Assembly: GCA_032164245.1 (NCBI GenBank)
Contig: JAVMKO010000003.1
Coordinates: 33,913,390-33,977,389 of the forward strand
Length of the DNA stretch: 64,000 nucleotides
Reading direction: 5' to 3'
From: Sternotherus odoratus
Taxonomy: Eukaryota > Chordata > Testudines > Kinosternidae
Shown here: positions 34,366-46,241 of the stretch, one piece after another
Position numbering within the stretch: the first letter of the stretch is position 1
Layout of the letters: every line of letters starts with the position of its first letter
Made by a program: the position numbers and the translations under genes
Notes under the pieces: model-generated
What the model was told of the DNA's origin: nothing
The model's database searches: none
The model's input: only the letters and a program-made list of their open reading frames with translations

Positions 34366-34437
34366 GTCTTTAAGGTGCCACAGGACTCTGTCACTTCTGC
34401 AGTTTCAGACTAACATGGCTACCTCTCTGATTCTAGT
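34366..34437 (+). mobile_element. Penelope-like element 3' end only
   Basis: AGTCTTTAAGGTGCCACAGG to CAGACTAACATGGCTACC matches the 3'-terminal segment seen in the copy at 61076-61184. No hammerhead block or inverted arm is present. Confidence 0.7.
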
Positions 34438-35500
34438 AATCATAAACGTTCTACTAGATAAAGTTATCTATATCTATGTATATGTATTTAAACTTAACTG
34501 TAGTAAACTTGAGAATTGCATCATCTTTTGAATTGCAATATGCTGTACATTTATTTTCAGAGAAAATAAATAGCACATTTACTTTTAGAGGATTTCTGGG
34601 GTCAGGAGGTTATTCATTAACTCATTGCAAAAAATTCTTTCCAATCTACATATTGAACTCAATATTGAAGCCACCAAATTCATCCTGATATATCTCCACT
34701 GAAATAGAGAGAGGCACCAAGATTTATTCATCCCAATATCTTTAAATACTTAGTTTCAAACATTTAAAAAAATATGTATCTTGACCTTCTATTTATTTCC
34801 TTATATCATGCATGTGACTTTGTACTCATTGTATATGGTGTATGTGAGAGAAGAATCAAACCCTATCTGTGATCAAGAACAAGAACAGGAACAAAATCAA
34901 AGAATATGTACTCATAAATATTTTCTATAAGTACAACTACAGTATGTTATATCTTAGTCATCTTTATCATGTATGATTGAATAACATACTAAGCAAAAAT
35001 ATGGAAAGTCACAATCAAATGCTAGCTATAAAGTAATGGTACGTTATCCTACAAGAGTTCAAAAGTCACCATTTTTTCTAAATTAATTATAAATAGTCCT
35101 TGGCTACATTAATGTTGCTCACGTGATCTTAAAAAACCCAACCCCTAATCTTCATAATACTAACTGAGCTCCAAAGTAAACCCTATGGTAGAGGATTAGC
35201 TGTTGCCTCTGACAACTAGCTATCTAGAGCTATTTTTGCTTGAAATATGTTTATGTGGGATGCCTGAAAAGTAGTGTGTCTGATTAAATTAGGAATTGGC
35301 TTTCACGCACTGAATTTTGCTTAGAATCCAAGCATACCAACTGTTTACTTGGTTAGTTGCCTAACCTGTAATTAAATTGGAGAGTTCTGTTTTAAAGGAT
35401 CCTATTCTCAATAATCTGACATGTAATAGCTGTATGCAGGCTGAAGTATGGCTGTTTTTAAGGAACACATATTCAGAGCCATATTTGATATAGATGTATG
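34438..35500. other. no gene recognised
   Basis: AT-rich sequence without a recognisable gene or repeat. Confidence 0.5.
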
Positions 35501-35880
35501 CAGGGGTGTGCACAAGGGGTGTGGGGGGCAAGCAGGGGCAAGCTCCCCTAATAATTATCGGAAATCCAGAACTTCTCCAGCCTCAGGGCCACAGAGGCTG
35601 GAAAGAATGAGCTTCTGCCAGAGCGGGGGCAAAAGTGTGCTCCACCCAAGGCAGAGGGAGAAAGGTAGAACAAACTCCTGACAGAGCCAGGGGGAGGGAG
35701 GAGAGAGCTTCTGCCAGATTGAGGCTGAGGAAAAAACAAGCTTCTTCCAGGGCTGGTGTAGTGGGAGGCAAAAAACTCCTCCTGGGGCCAGGTGGGGAGG
35801 GGGGAGACTAAGTTCCTAGGGAGAGTACAGAACATGCCCATCCAAAAGGAGTCAAATTTAAATTTCTGTGCACAACCCTG
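35501..35880. mobile_element. hAT-type MITE
   Basis: The terminal inverted repeats are CAGGGGTGTGCACA and CTGTGCACAACCCTG. The flanking 8-mers GATGTATG and GACCTGTG agree at five of eight positions, so the duplication is decayed or absent. The filling is purine-rich with repeated GAGCTTCTGCCAG motifs and no coding frame. Confidence 0.7.
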
Positions 35881-37308
35881 GACCTGTGCTTGATGCTATT
35901 GCTACATAATTGGGAAGTTTACAATATTTATTGCATATGAAGTAAGTGAAATGTTTTCTTATGGCGAAACAACCAGGACAAAGTTAAAGGCTACCTGCCT
36001 GTCACATGATTCAGCAGGTGTTTGAAGGAGGGATATGCCCTCTTTCCAGGGCAGACAGAGGAAAGAGGAAAAGCCTCATGGAACTACAGCCAGTGTTGAC
36101 CAAGGGACCATTTTGTTTCGCTTCACGCGTTTTTGTGTGTAGGAATAATACATTATGCCGTGAGGTAAAGACCTGAACTAGTCTGGGGCACTGGTTCCCA
36201 CTAGCCCAGGTGAGATAGGTCACCAGCTTACAATTCCACATATGCTTTCATTATTATTATTGTTTTCTACTTGACGAGGTGCATTATTTTTGTTAGGGAG
36301 TAAATAATAGTCTCAGAAACTTTATCAGGACAATGTCTTACAAACAGATGGAATGAAGCATGCTAGGGAAGCATGGGTTTCTGGTCCAATTTACATGAAT
36401 ATCACCCGCAAATAGGTTCCAAAGCAGTACCATTGATCACATATGCCCGGATGTCAGAGTGTAAACATTTCAGAGTTCAGCATCTGGATCTGTGAATAGC
36501 TAAATCCTCCCGATGTGTTCCAGAGCTTGAGTGCTTCTCAAAAACAGAAGAATCAAGTCAGGATACAGCAACAGGAGGGCTAACAGCAGGGGGATACAGT
36601 GCCACTCAGTGCACAGACTGCACGCAGATGTTACAAACCATTTGACTTAGGATTTACTACACAATTAACCAAAGCTTTTACTCAGCTTCTTTTAACCCCA
36701 AATTGGCTGACAGTTGATGCTTTCACCTGTTGCATAAGCTAAAACTTGACAGAGCTCTTTACTTGGTATTGTAACCTGCTCACTTTACAGTGACGATGTA
36801 AGCTAAACCACTTGAGTGCTGATAGTCCTGCAATGCCTTCCCACAAATCATCCCCGTGCATTCCCAGAACAGACAAGTTCTCCCACAATTAACAGGGAAG
36901 TATCAGAGGGTGGCTCAGCTTACTCAATCACAGAGAACCAGGGGGTATGACTCAAGACGTCCTAGTGACACTCATGGGTGAGTGAAGCACCAGTGCGGAT
37001 ATAGAATTTGAGTGTGGTTTTGCCCTGTGGCTGCTCACACCTGGGCTAGGTGAACAGGGATGCTCAGACTTGGGAGCTGATCCCCTGAGTTAACTCTGCA
37101 GAGAAGACATACCCTCAGAAAAGTCCAAGATATACTCTCCAGCAAACTGAGGTTTTATTTCTAGATAAAAAAGGGGTTGCAAAAAAACCCTCACTTTCAT
37201 TCAGAAATTTGAAATATGTACTTCCAAAGTAAAGGGATAATTCTGCTAACACTTACAAATGATCATAGTGTTAACTACTGTAAGTAGTTCCATTAAAGAC
37301 AATAGCCA
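35881..37308. other. no gene recognised
   Basis: No conserved frame or repeat family that I can name. Confidence 0.5.
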
Positions 37309-37480
37309 AGATTTTCAAAAATTGGATCCTAAATTTAGGTGCCTAAATAAATTGCCTGATTTCCAAAAGTATTGAGTACCCAGATGCTCTCATTAACTTC
37401 AGTGGGAGCAGCTGGGTAGTGAATACTTCTGAAAAATCAAGCTACTTACATTAGGTACATTTTAAAAAATCTTAGCAAAT
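37309..37480. repeat. ancient palindromic interspersed repeat
   Basis: CCAAGATTTTCAAAAATTGG, TTTAGGTGCCTAAAT and AACTTCAGTGGGAGC occur in the order seen in an old repeat common in reptiles and birds. The other end, AAAAAATCTTAGC, is a degenerate inverted match to the first. Confidence 0.55.
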
Positions 37481-37570
37481 AAGACTACTCCTAGCAGTTA
37501 ATATTCACTATATGCTCATTTGTGTTTGTAGAAGCAGGTCCAGATATTACAATGTGAGTTAGAAAAGGGA

Positions 37571-37780
37571 GCTATCAGGGAGAGGGATAGCTCAGTAGTT
37601 TGAGCAGTGGCCTGCTAAACCCAGGATTGTGAGCTCACTCCTTGAGGGGGCCATTTAGGGATCTGGGGCAAAAAAATCTGTCAGGGTCCTGCTAGTGAAG
37701 ACAGGGGTCTGGACTTGATGACCTTGCAAGGTCCTTCCAGCTCTATGAGATAGGAGTATCTCCATATATTTATATTTTAT
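37571..37780 (+). mobile_element. tRNA-derived turtle SINE (Cry type)
   Basis: The head GGATAGCTCAGTAGTTTGAG matches a tRNA A-box region, and TGAGCTCACTCC stands at the B-box position (degenerate). The conserved body follows: GAGGGGGCCATTTAGGGATC, GGTCTGGACTTGATGACCTT and CAAGGTCCTTCCAGCTCTATG. It has the length and structure of the lysine-tRNA-derived SINE of hidden-necked turtles, and is the best single clue to the source group. The changed B box suggests no present transcription. Confidence 0.85.
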
Positions 37781-40473
37781 AATAATGTACCAAACAGAAA
37801 TAGAAAAGAGATCAAAACAAAACCTCTTTACAAAAGGTCACTGAATCATTGAAAATTCCCTTTCTGCCTCTGTTACCCAGACTCAACTGAGTATCATCCA
37901 GAAAAAGTATCATCCAGAAAAGTAGCCTGTAGAATAAGATTTATGACCTATATGTACAAATTACACTATTCTTTTAAATTACTGCACAAATACTTTTTTT
38001 AATTTCAGGGAAATATTTTGTATAAAATCTTTTTTTCACCATATGTTGTAACAAATAACCTTTTTTTGTCAATATGTGCTTTATTAGTATCTGACTCAGC
38101 ACTTATATTAGGTAGAATTTCTTCCATAAATTATACTCTTGCTAATAACTAGTGAATTGCCAGTATGACTAACTCCAAAATAAATTAAGCAGTTGTAAAG
38201 GATCAAAGTGAAAAGTAAAAATAATATGTTTCCTATAATTCATAAACAAATCTCAAAAGAGATACTAATGCACAATCTAAGAAGAAAGACCTGTTCCCTA
38301 CTAAAATCTATTATTTCTAAATCGAGCTTCAAGCAATAGTTGAACGTCATCATGATTTTATTCCTAGAATGTATTTGGAACCAGTAACAAAAAATCTGGG
38401 ATGTTAACATATAATATTTTTTTCTTCTTCAAATGGTTTATTTCAAATGAGCACACAAAGCTATATTGGAATACGTCAGCACTTGTGTCACTATTTACAG
38501 GATGCATTCTCTGCATTGATGAAAAGAGTGCCTCATATACAACGTGCTCTTAATCACTGCTAAGCATTTTCTTTAGATGTCCTTCCTGCCTCCCTTAATT
38601 ATGGGCTACATTGATTAGACACTGATAGCTCTTAAATCACAGATAATGACAAGCATATTTTTAGCAATTGGAATGAAATTCACACCAGAAACATACAGGT
38701 GGTTGCGAAACATTGCACTAACAATCCCTCTGCCAAATTTCTTAGGGCGACTTTTAACATACAAAGGTGGTTTATATGGCCATTGTGGAAGAAAAAAATA
38801 TAGAGGGAAATGGAATTAATTTTCAAAAAATCTTTGTTATATCAATGGAAAGGGGAAGTAAGAGCCCTCCACCATGGTCCTACACAACCTTCTTCAACTG
38901 TGGGTCAAAGAGATTAGTGGTAAATGGACACCGAGTACCTATCTTCTCTTCCATTATTCCCTAATAAGCAGTTGGTGTCGTAGAGGTGGTTAAACCCTAG
39001 TCTCTGACCCAGCCACCTGGCTGGCATGGCAGGTGGGGTTATAAACCACTGCTAAAAGTAGCATAGTACAAATTACTACCACCCTGAACAGTGAAGAGCT
39101 GGAAATGATCAGCGACTTCTTCCCTGTACTGATCCTCCAGTGGTGAAGCTATCCGTTGGCCCTTACACAGGGCAGATTGTAAAACCACAAATGAAAAAGA
39201 AGTCATCTCTGACTTCTCTCTGATATCATTTAAATCAGTCCATTCAGTTTAGTGCCTATGTTCTGCCACACTTCTAGTAAAGGTAACTTACAGTTAAAAC
39301 ATATGCAGCTGCCAATGTTTAATTGTTAACTAAATGCTCAGTGATTTTACTATAGTCCTAGTGTAATTGGTCATAACCTCTTTATCAAAGGACAATGAAC
39401 ACAATAAATAAAAAAAACAACCAAAGTCGTCATGTTTATTATGCATTCCCTACTTTCTACTGTCTGTCTACACGTGAAGGTCAGAAAATATTGCAAGCAC
39501 TGTGTTCCCAGGTTTTATATTCCAGTGTACATAAATAAATAATTGTCATTCCCTTTAAATGGAGGGAAAAAACGGAGAGGGAAAGAGAAACTTTCAAATT
39601 ATTTGTTTGGTTTTACAATATTGTCATATTTAACTTTTGTTTGCATTTACTATATTAAAAAGGTAATTAATTATTATTCGATGCTTCGTGATAACACTGC
39701 TATGCCTCCTTTCACTCCTCCTTTTGGCACGACTTGCACTGTGGCTTTTATGTGCCTCTGAAGGCATTAAAATGATTGTTCCATGACCATTCTTCCTCCC
39801 ATTTCCTTAAATCAAAACCTCCTGCCACTTTCTAGCTTTACATCTTTCTTGCATTTTGTGGTGGATGGTTTGTTTCAGCCTTCAATGCCAAGCCTGCAAC
39901 TCTTCTAAGAATAACCAAGCACATCTATTTTCTTGCTGGAAACAATTTAATTTTCATTCTTTCAAAAATAAATAAATAAGATAATCATCACATTGCCTAT
40001 CACCTCTTGGTGTTTGTTTTTTTTAAACAGCCAAGAGGCTGCCTTGCTTAATGTTAACAGGCCCTTCTCTTCAATGAGCCATTTTCACCTTCCCATTTCT
40101 TTTATGATGCACTGTACTTTGGAGAGTTTGCAACAATCTCAATCAAACACATAATGGTTACATAATCACCTTTACCTCATCTTATCAGCTTTGACTGAGC
40201 CAGAAATAAAACTCAATCATGGAACCCCATTTAAAACATGGCTGCAATTTGTAATTTAGGTGGAGCTGAAAAGCACTGGGACTTGTGCTCTAAAGCTGTC
40301 TTGGCTCTTTTGAAAACCATAACTGTAACTATGCTGTGGAACCAGTTTTAGCCCAGTTATGCAACACAGCTGACATTTGGTCCACACTACAAATTGTAAT
40401 TCTGTTGAAACTGTGTCAAGCAACAAGTACAAATGTTGTATCTCGTTCTGAGTTTGTTGTTTTTATACTGTAG
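37781..40473. other. no gene recognised
   Basis: AT-rich sequence with several T runs and no conserved frame. Confidence 0.5.
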
Positions 40474-40481
40474 ACATTAGG

Positions 40482-41492
40482 CAGGGTCAGATTAACCTTT
40501 TGTGGGCCCAGCGCCAAACGTATTTGTGGGCCCCCATGGAAGCAATGGATCATGGCACGGGAATGTTAGTCTCCAGAGCCAGGGGTCATCCAGAAGCAAT
40601 GTGGCATGGCATGGCAAAGGCACTATTTACAAACCGGCAGTTGCCAGACACATAGTGGCCCGCCTGGCCCTATGCTGCCAGCACACCCCTTCTCCTCAGG
40701 GGTGGGTCCTTGCAGCACCACACAGCACCTCCGGCCAACATCAGAACACCCCCTCCCTCTAATGGTCAGAACTCCCCTGCTATGCACAGCGTCCCCCCCC
40801 CCCTCAGTTACGGCCCACAAATGCACAGCACCCTGCTCACCACCTCCCTTGCCCAGAACCCCCTGTCCACTGCCCCACATAGCCCAGCACCCCACATAGA
40901 ACCTCCATTCCCTAGTGCCCCAACACACACAGATTTTCCCTGCCATCTCACAGCCCAGCACCTCCGAGGGACGTATCCCCCACCTTCTGCCTCCGGGCCA
41001 CACTCAGCAGCCATGTTGGTACGTGTCTGTGTCTGTCAGAGTGAGCTCACACTCCACACCCAGAGCTGGTTCTGGGGCAGATAATTGTGCTGATCTCTTG
41101 GGAGTGGCACATTCAGCCAGGCCATGGCTTGCCCTGACTGGGCTCCCTCAGAAACCACTAGCCTGGAGGGGCCCAGCCAAGTCCCCAACATTGTCATCTC
41201 ACCCCCCGCTCTCCAACCTGGCTGAGACTGGCCAGGATTCTGTATCAGTCTCAGGCAGATCAGCTCCAGAGAGACAGGCAGGGCTCCATGCCTTGAGCCA
41301 AGAGTCCAGCCAGGGTGCAGAGAGGAGATGGGGATGGAGCCAGGGGGCAGAGAGGAGCCCTCAGTCTGAGGAGCAAGTGATGGGTGGTGGGGAGCCAGCG
41401 AGCTGGCACGGTCTCAAGATGCAGTGCAAGCAGAGCAGGCCAGGGCCCCTTCTGAGCATGGAGCCACTGGGACCATTGTAAACCCAGCACTG
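40482..41492. mobile_element. hAT-type element with exact 8-bp duplication
   Basis: ACATTAGG lies directly outside both ends (40474-40481 and 41493-41500). The element begins CAGGGTCAGATTAACC and ends AACCCAGCACTG, the C-A-G-N-G pattern of hAT ends. The filling is GC-rich and C-rich on the plus strand, with no transposase frame. Its proline-rich frames are not conserved. Confidence 0.85.
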
Positions 41493-41500
41493 ACATTAGG

Positions 41501-42527
41501 CCCTGACCCCAAAAAGTCCCAAAAAGATTTGTGCATGTTTCATATATTAGACACTCAAGTTGTCCCACTTAGTTTACTCCACTATAAGGGGGTTTCATTA
41601 AACTAATTTTCTCAGGTTGCAGCAATTATCACTGTGAAGAGAGTCTATCCCCTTATTCTGAACACTGGGGTACAGAGAGGGGTCTCTTCTATGCAAGACC
41701 AAATAACTGCAAGCTGCTTCCCAGCCTAAGTTAAAGCTTTTTCCCCCCCAAACCCACACTCTACTAGTTGGGAAATTGGGGTACCGCTGCCACCACTCAG
41801 TGATTACCCCAAGACTATGGGGTAGGGGCACCTTGACTCCCCCCGAGAGTAACCCTCCCGACCCATCACTTCTGTCTGGGGGAAAAAAAACACACAGAGA
41901 CTTAACTCCAGCATCCCCTTTCGACCTAGGAGACACAAATCCTCTTCCCCCTCCCTTTCCAACCTGAAAGCAGAGAGATAGAGAGATTCAGACATAGCCC
42001 TCACTAACCATGAGCTGCCCCATCCAAAGCTAGGATTCCTTTATGAAAATAACCAAACACTTTTTATAACAAAAAAAGGTTTAATAAAAAGAAGAAAACA
42101 ACATATAGCTAATACAACTTTACAGATATGAAGCTTCCTAACCCCTCCCTCTAAGAAGGCTAGTGACACTCCAAATCAAGTACAAACTTATGAATCAGTA
42201 TGCTACTTAGAGTCAGTCTAATCTTAGAAATAGAAGGGTGCACATCTCTCCCAAGGTTAGAGGAGGGAAAAGAACTTCCATAGCTGGAAAATAGGTTGAG
42301 CTCACCCAAAAACTCCGAGGGAAGTGAATGACTTCCTGGTTCTTCCTCCATGTGGGCTCCTCTGACGTCAACCCCCCCCCCCCCCCCACAGACACACACA
42401 GTTAACCCCTAACAGGTAAAACAACAACTCTCAAGCACTTCACACTTATGACAATCACCAACTAGCTATGTGTTGGTGTCTGCATTTTAAGGAGGATTAA
42501 CAATTTTACCTCTTCTACTCTGCTTAT
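41501..42527. other. no gene recognised; possibly part of a retroelement
   Basis: The tract 41640-42415 differs from the flanks in composition and looks like a repeat, but I cannot name it or define its ends. A C run lies at 42371-42388. Confidence 0.35.
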
Positions 42528-42950
42528 CAGGGCCACCCCTAGAGGGTGAGGGGCCCTAGACATCTGCCCCACATCTGCCCCAGGCCCCATCCCCACTCCA
42601 CCCCTTCCACCAAGCCCCATCCCTGCCTCTGTCCTGCCCCTACTTCACCCCTTCTCCCAAGTTCCAATCCCCACCCTGCCTCGCCATGCCCCCTCCCTGG
42701 CATTCCACTCCTTCCCCTAAGCCCCACCCCACCTCTGTCAAGCTTCTGCCCCCTGCCCCGAATGATCCTGGGAGCCAGTGGGGCAAGGTGCAGCAGAGTG
42801 GGCGGGTGCCAGATTGCTCACTGCTGCCAGTGCCAGACCCTTTGCTAGCTCTTTAGGGCACCCTGGACCCCACATCCTGAAGCATGCCCCCCCCCCAAGG
42901 CACAGGGCAGAGGAAGTAGCCCCAGTCCATCCCATGGATGGGACAGCTCT
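42528..42950 (+). mobile_element. partial hAT-like element, left end
   Basis: The start CAGGGCCACCCCTAGAGG resembles hAT ends and GGGGCCCTAG follows. The filling is a C-rich array of CCCCAxCCCC type. The right end is missing, and the inverted LINE piece begins where it should lie. Confidence 0.5.
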
Positions 42951-42954
42951 GCTG

Positions 42955-43590
42955 GTTATTGTCCCTTTTCCAGCACTTTGTCTTGTTGGCATTTATTGTA
43001 AATCCTAGTTGATTACACCAATTTCCCAAGGTTGTGAAGAGTATCATCATTAATTCAAACATGTTTGCCAGTTGTACAATATCATCTGCATAAACTAAAG
43101 AGGTTAGATCTAGATAAGTCAGTTGCCATGCCCTCCACTTTGTAAACATTCTTAATGTCCACATTAAGAACATGAGGAAAGGTGACTCCATGCTCTTTGG
43201 TCTTACACCAAACATTGTGTAATTTTCCACCAATACTTATGGCCCTGCAGGATTTTTCATACACAGTTTTTATAATTACAATTATCCTTTCTGGAATGCC
43301 ATTGGATTTTACTTTCTATAATGCTTCCCTCAAAACCAAATCAGAGGCTTTCGTAAAGTCATTGAAAACAGAAAACATGCCCATTCTCGCTTTTACTCCT
43401 CTCCCTCTCCTCCATCACTTGTTCAATGCAATGATCGATGCAACTTCAGCCTGGTCTGAAGCCACAGTTATTCTCCTATCACTTTCTCAAAAACTGGCCT
43501 TAAGTTGCTGACAAGTATTTGCATCATGATTTGTCCTGGTACTGACAATATGCTTTGTACCTCTATAGTTATTTGGATTGAAAGGATCTT
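42955..43590 (-). pseudogene. inverted 5' piece of a LINE reverse transcriptase
   Basis: On the minus strand, in several frames, one reads RT blocks in order: NPNNYRG, SVPGQIMMQILVSNLRPV, FNDFTKASDLV, SNGIPERIIVIIKTVYEKS, then LVYADDIVQLANMF (the YADD catalytic loop) and LGFTINANKTK. This is an RTE-like or related non-LTR RT, with about five frame breaks, so it is dead. The piece that follows in the protein (from QVESHVYLESLVS) lies next door on the opposite strand at 43600-43800. Confidence 0.75.
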
Positions 43591-43599
43591 CTTTCTTTA

Positions 43600-43800
43600 A
43601 GATTGTTGAAATGCAGCAGTGATGAGGTCATAAAACAAGTAGAATCCCATGTGTATCTAGAAAGCTTGGTCAGTGCTCACAGTTTCATTAAGGATGATAT
43701 TAAAAAGAGATGTGCCTCAACCACAAGTGTTGCACAGAAACTGATGAGATTGTGGAATGACAAAAAATATTGTGTGTGGTATCAAAATATAAATTAATCA
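43600..43800 (+). pseudogene. 3' piece of the same LINE, direct orientation
   Basis: The frame reads KCSSDEVIKQVESHVYLESL, VSAHSFIKDDIKKRC, then VAQKLMRLWNDK and INQTIVLA. This is the region just after the RT catalytic domain (the VYLGSLV and IKKR blocks known from RTE-type LINEs). It is the continuation of the inverted piece at 42955-43590. The end at about 43800 is truncated. Confidence 0.75.
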
Positions 43801-43825
43801 AACTATTGTACTAGCAGTATCAGAG

Positions 43826-44240
43826 TGGTAGCCATGTTAGTCTGTATCAGCAAAACCAATGAGCAGTCCTTGTGGCACCTTAGAGACTAATACATTTATT
43901 TGGTCATAAGCTTTTGTGGGCTAAAACCCATTTCATCAGATGTATTCAATTGAATCATAGAATCACAGAATATCAGGATTGGAGGTCATCTAGTCCAACC
44001 CCCCGCTCAAAGCAGGACAAACCTGAACTAAATCATCCCAGCCAGGGCTTTGTCAAGCCTGACCTTAAAAACCTCTAAGGGAAGGAGATTCCACCACTTC
44101 CCTAGGTAACCCATTCCAGTGCTTGGATTGGCCTTGTTAGCACTGACCTCACACTTGGTAATCCCATCTTCTGCTGTGATATATATGAAATGGGTTTTAG
44201 CCCACAAAAGCTTATTACCAAATAAACTTTCTACCCCTAT
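43826..44240. mobile_element. inverted pair of Penelope-like ends around a CR1 insertion
   Basis: The left part (43826-43950) is the family 3' end in minus orientation with a decayed hammerhead block. The right part (about 44130-44240) is in plus orientation and contains the sequence before the block and the block itself. The 42-bp arms 43895-43936 and 44185-44226 are inverted matches with one difference. A CR1 3' end sits between them. Confidence 0.7.
43955..44130 (-). mobile_element. CR1 3' end nested in the Penelope-like pair
   Basis: On the plus strand it starts TCATAGAATCACAGAATATC and contains GGTCATCTAGTCCAACCCCC, AAATCATCCCAGCCAGGGCT and TCCACCACTTCCCTAGGTAA, which is the inverted CR1 3' terminus. 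It is 5'-truncated at about 44130. Confidence 0.85.
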
Positions 44241-45264
44241 TCCAGCCACTCAAAATTCCAATTGGAACCATAGATGCCTTTAATTAGCAGGTTAAAAGAA
44301 GATACAGCAACTCTCACACCACTTCCAAAGATGAAACTATGGTACAGATTTTCCTATCCACATCTGTCTTCTGCATGGCAGGTTGCACATCTGTTTATAT
44401 CATAATGGGGGAGGTTGTATCTTACCTAACACTTTGGATTTAAAAAGATTCTGGAAAAAAATTCTTGAAAAGGCCCTTTTTTGTATGCTTTGATACTGTC
44501 TTTTAGTTACATGATGACATACTATGTTTTCCTATAGGATAGTTGCTGTCTTTATTGAACAAACTGAACACACAAGGGAGCAGAATTAAGAATGCAAAGG
44601 CAACCACAAACTTTAAACATACCTGTAATATATAAAAACCATGCACACACAAATTAAGAAAAATGTGCATATCAAAAGTAAAGAAAACGTTTTTGGTAAT
44701 TTTGACGAGTCCTTTCTCAGTGTGCAAGAAATTAAGCAGATTTGACAGAGCAGCAGCAGCAAAAAATGATGCAACCTCATCAAAGTCACTGGAAATTAAT
44801 CCAGTTACCCAGTGGTGAATTCTAGAATGTGTCCAGAACTCCAAAAATTATAAAATAGACAGTTGGGACCTCTTGGCCAATATCTGCTTTCGGTTAATCT
44901 CAATGGAATAACTCTCAATTTAAACCAAGGTAAGAGACAATGTGGTCCTTTGCCTTCAGGGCTGCTTGCAAGACATTCATGTTGGACAAAAGGAAAAGTG
45001 GTTATATTTAACCTGTACTTACTTCTAGATGAAGCATTTATAATTATAAAAATAGTTCTTCTGTTGTGCATTCTATAAATAAACATATAGTATAGATTTG
45101 CCTGCAACCATGTCACCTCAAGGATTGATCTCATCAAAATTCACAAGGTAAGCAGAGTTAATTGAGGGGATTCAGTAGACAGAATTCTCTATCACACTTA
45201 GTACTGAGCTAATACCCTATCATTGGACCAAGGTACTATCATTCAGGTGCAATGTAAAACTAAT
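44241..45264. other. no gene recognised
   Basis: AT-rich sequence without a recognisable gene or repeat. Confidence 0.5.
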
Positions 45265-45620
45265 GTCCTGACTAGAATTGGGTGTCAAAAAATCTGACCA
45301 AAGTGTTTTTGGGGCAAAAAAGGCAGAGTCAACAACAGTGATGTTTTGTGAATTTGCATTGTCTTGTATGAAAAAACTGAAACATTTTTTTGATATTTTC
45401 AAAACAAGCATTTCAAAGTGTTGGTTCAAAATGTCTTTTCTTGTCAAAATTTCCTTAAATTTTATCTTCAAATATCAGAAATGTTTTTAAACAGTCAAAA
45501 TACAAATGTTTCATTCAACTTGATTTTTTAATGTTCAATTTGCTGAAAATATTGAAATATTTCATTTTGGTTTGACTGAAAATGAATTTTCAGAAGAAAT
45601 CCATTATTTTCCCAGCTCTA
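45265..45620. repeat. old AT-rich interspersed repeat (MITE-like)
   Basis: It is rich in TTTCAAAA, TTTTGTGAAT and TGAAAATTTTC-like words and ends in CCCAGCTCTAGT with a related CTAGAATTGGG at the left. This resembles a degenerate MITE also seen near 14.1 and 50.8 kb. The call is weak. Confidence 0.4.
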
Positions 45621-45934
45621 GTGCTGACCCCGTGATTATTATGAAATGGTACATAGCAGTTTTTGCATGAACAAAAGGTTATATGTTATTAACAGTGTGG
45701 TACAGGATTTGCAACTTGGATAATTAGATTTCCCCATTTTTTTCTATTTAGATATGTATTCTTCATTTACTAGCTTGATGAAGATTTGATTCTTAATTTT
45801 AAAAATATGATAGTGTGAACATTTTCTGGTCATCTCATCGTTTATTAAGCTCAGCATCACAAAAAATTTAATTTAATTGATTTCTACAGGAATGTAATTT
45901 TAAATTATTTCTTAAAGAACGGAACAGTCTAGTT

Positions 45935-46233
45935 TGGTGGTTCTCAAACTTGTGTGTTCGGTGACCCCTTTTTGGTATGCCCTGACTTTCGCGGCCTAGG
46001 AGTATGTCCGCCAAAATGCCACTGAATTGCACTCTTTCGCTTTTGGCGGCATTTTGACAGACACGCAGTGTTCATCTGTGTCCGCCAAAATGCCTCCAAC
46101 GGCTGAAGCTTGCACTTCGGCGGTTTTTCAGCGGACACACTCGTGCATTTGGAGTTTCCGCCGAAATGATGCCAAAGGCGTTGGTAGCTCATGACCCTCA
46201 GGGGGGTTATGACCCCCAGTTTGAGAACCACTG
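45935..46233. mobile_element. hAT-type MITE with exact 8-bp duplication
   Basis: GTCTAGTT lies directly outside both ends (45927-45934 and 46234-46241). The inverted ends are TGGTGGTTCTCAAACT and AGTTTGAGAACCACTG. Internal CCGCCAAAATGCC and GGCGGCATTTTGAC motifs are also inverted repeats. The GTGGTTCTCAAAC terminus is widespread among vertebrate hAT MITEs. Confidence 0.9.
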
Positions 46234-46241
46234 GTCTAGTT

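Noticed and set aside
33593..34394. Serine/proline-rich minus-strand frames up to 218 codons
   Set aside because: They are readings of a G-rich minisatellite of about 40 bp inside a Helitron.
37571..37640. Possible tRNA gene
   Set aside because: The tRNA-like head is part of a SINE body. The B-box is degenerate and no full cloverleaf can be formed.
40915..41481. 188-codon frame on the plus strand
   Set aside because: It lies wholly inside an hAT element with exact ends and is low-complexity. It does not resemble a transposase.
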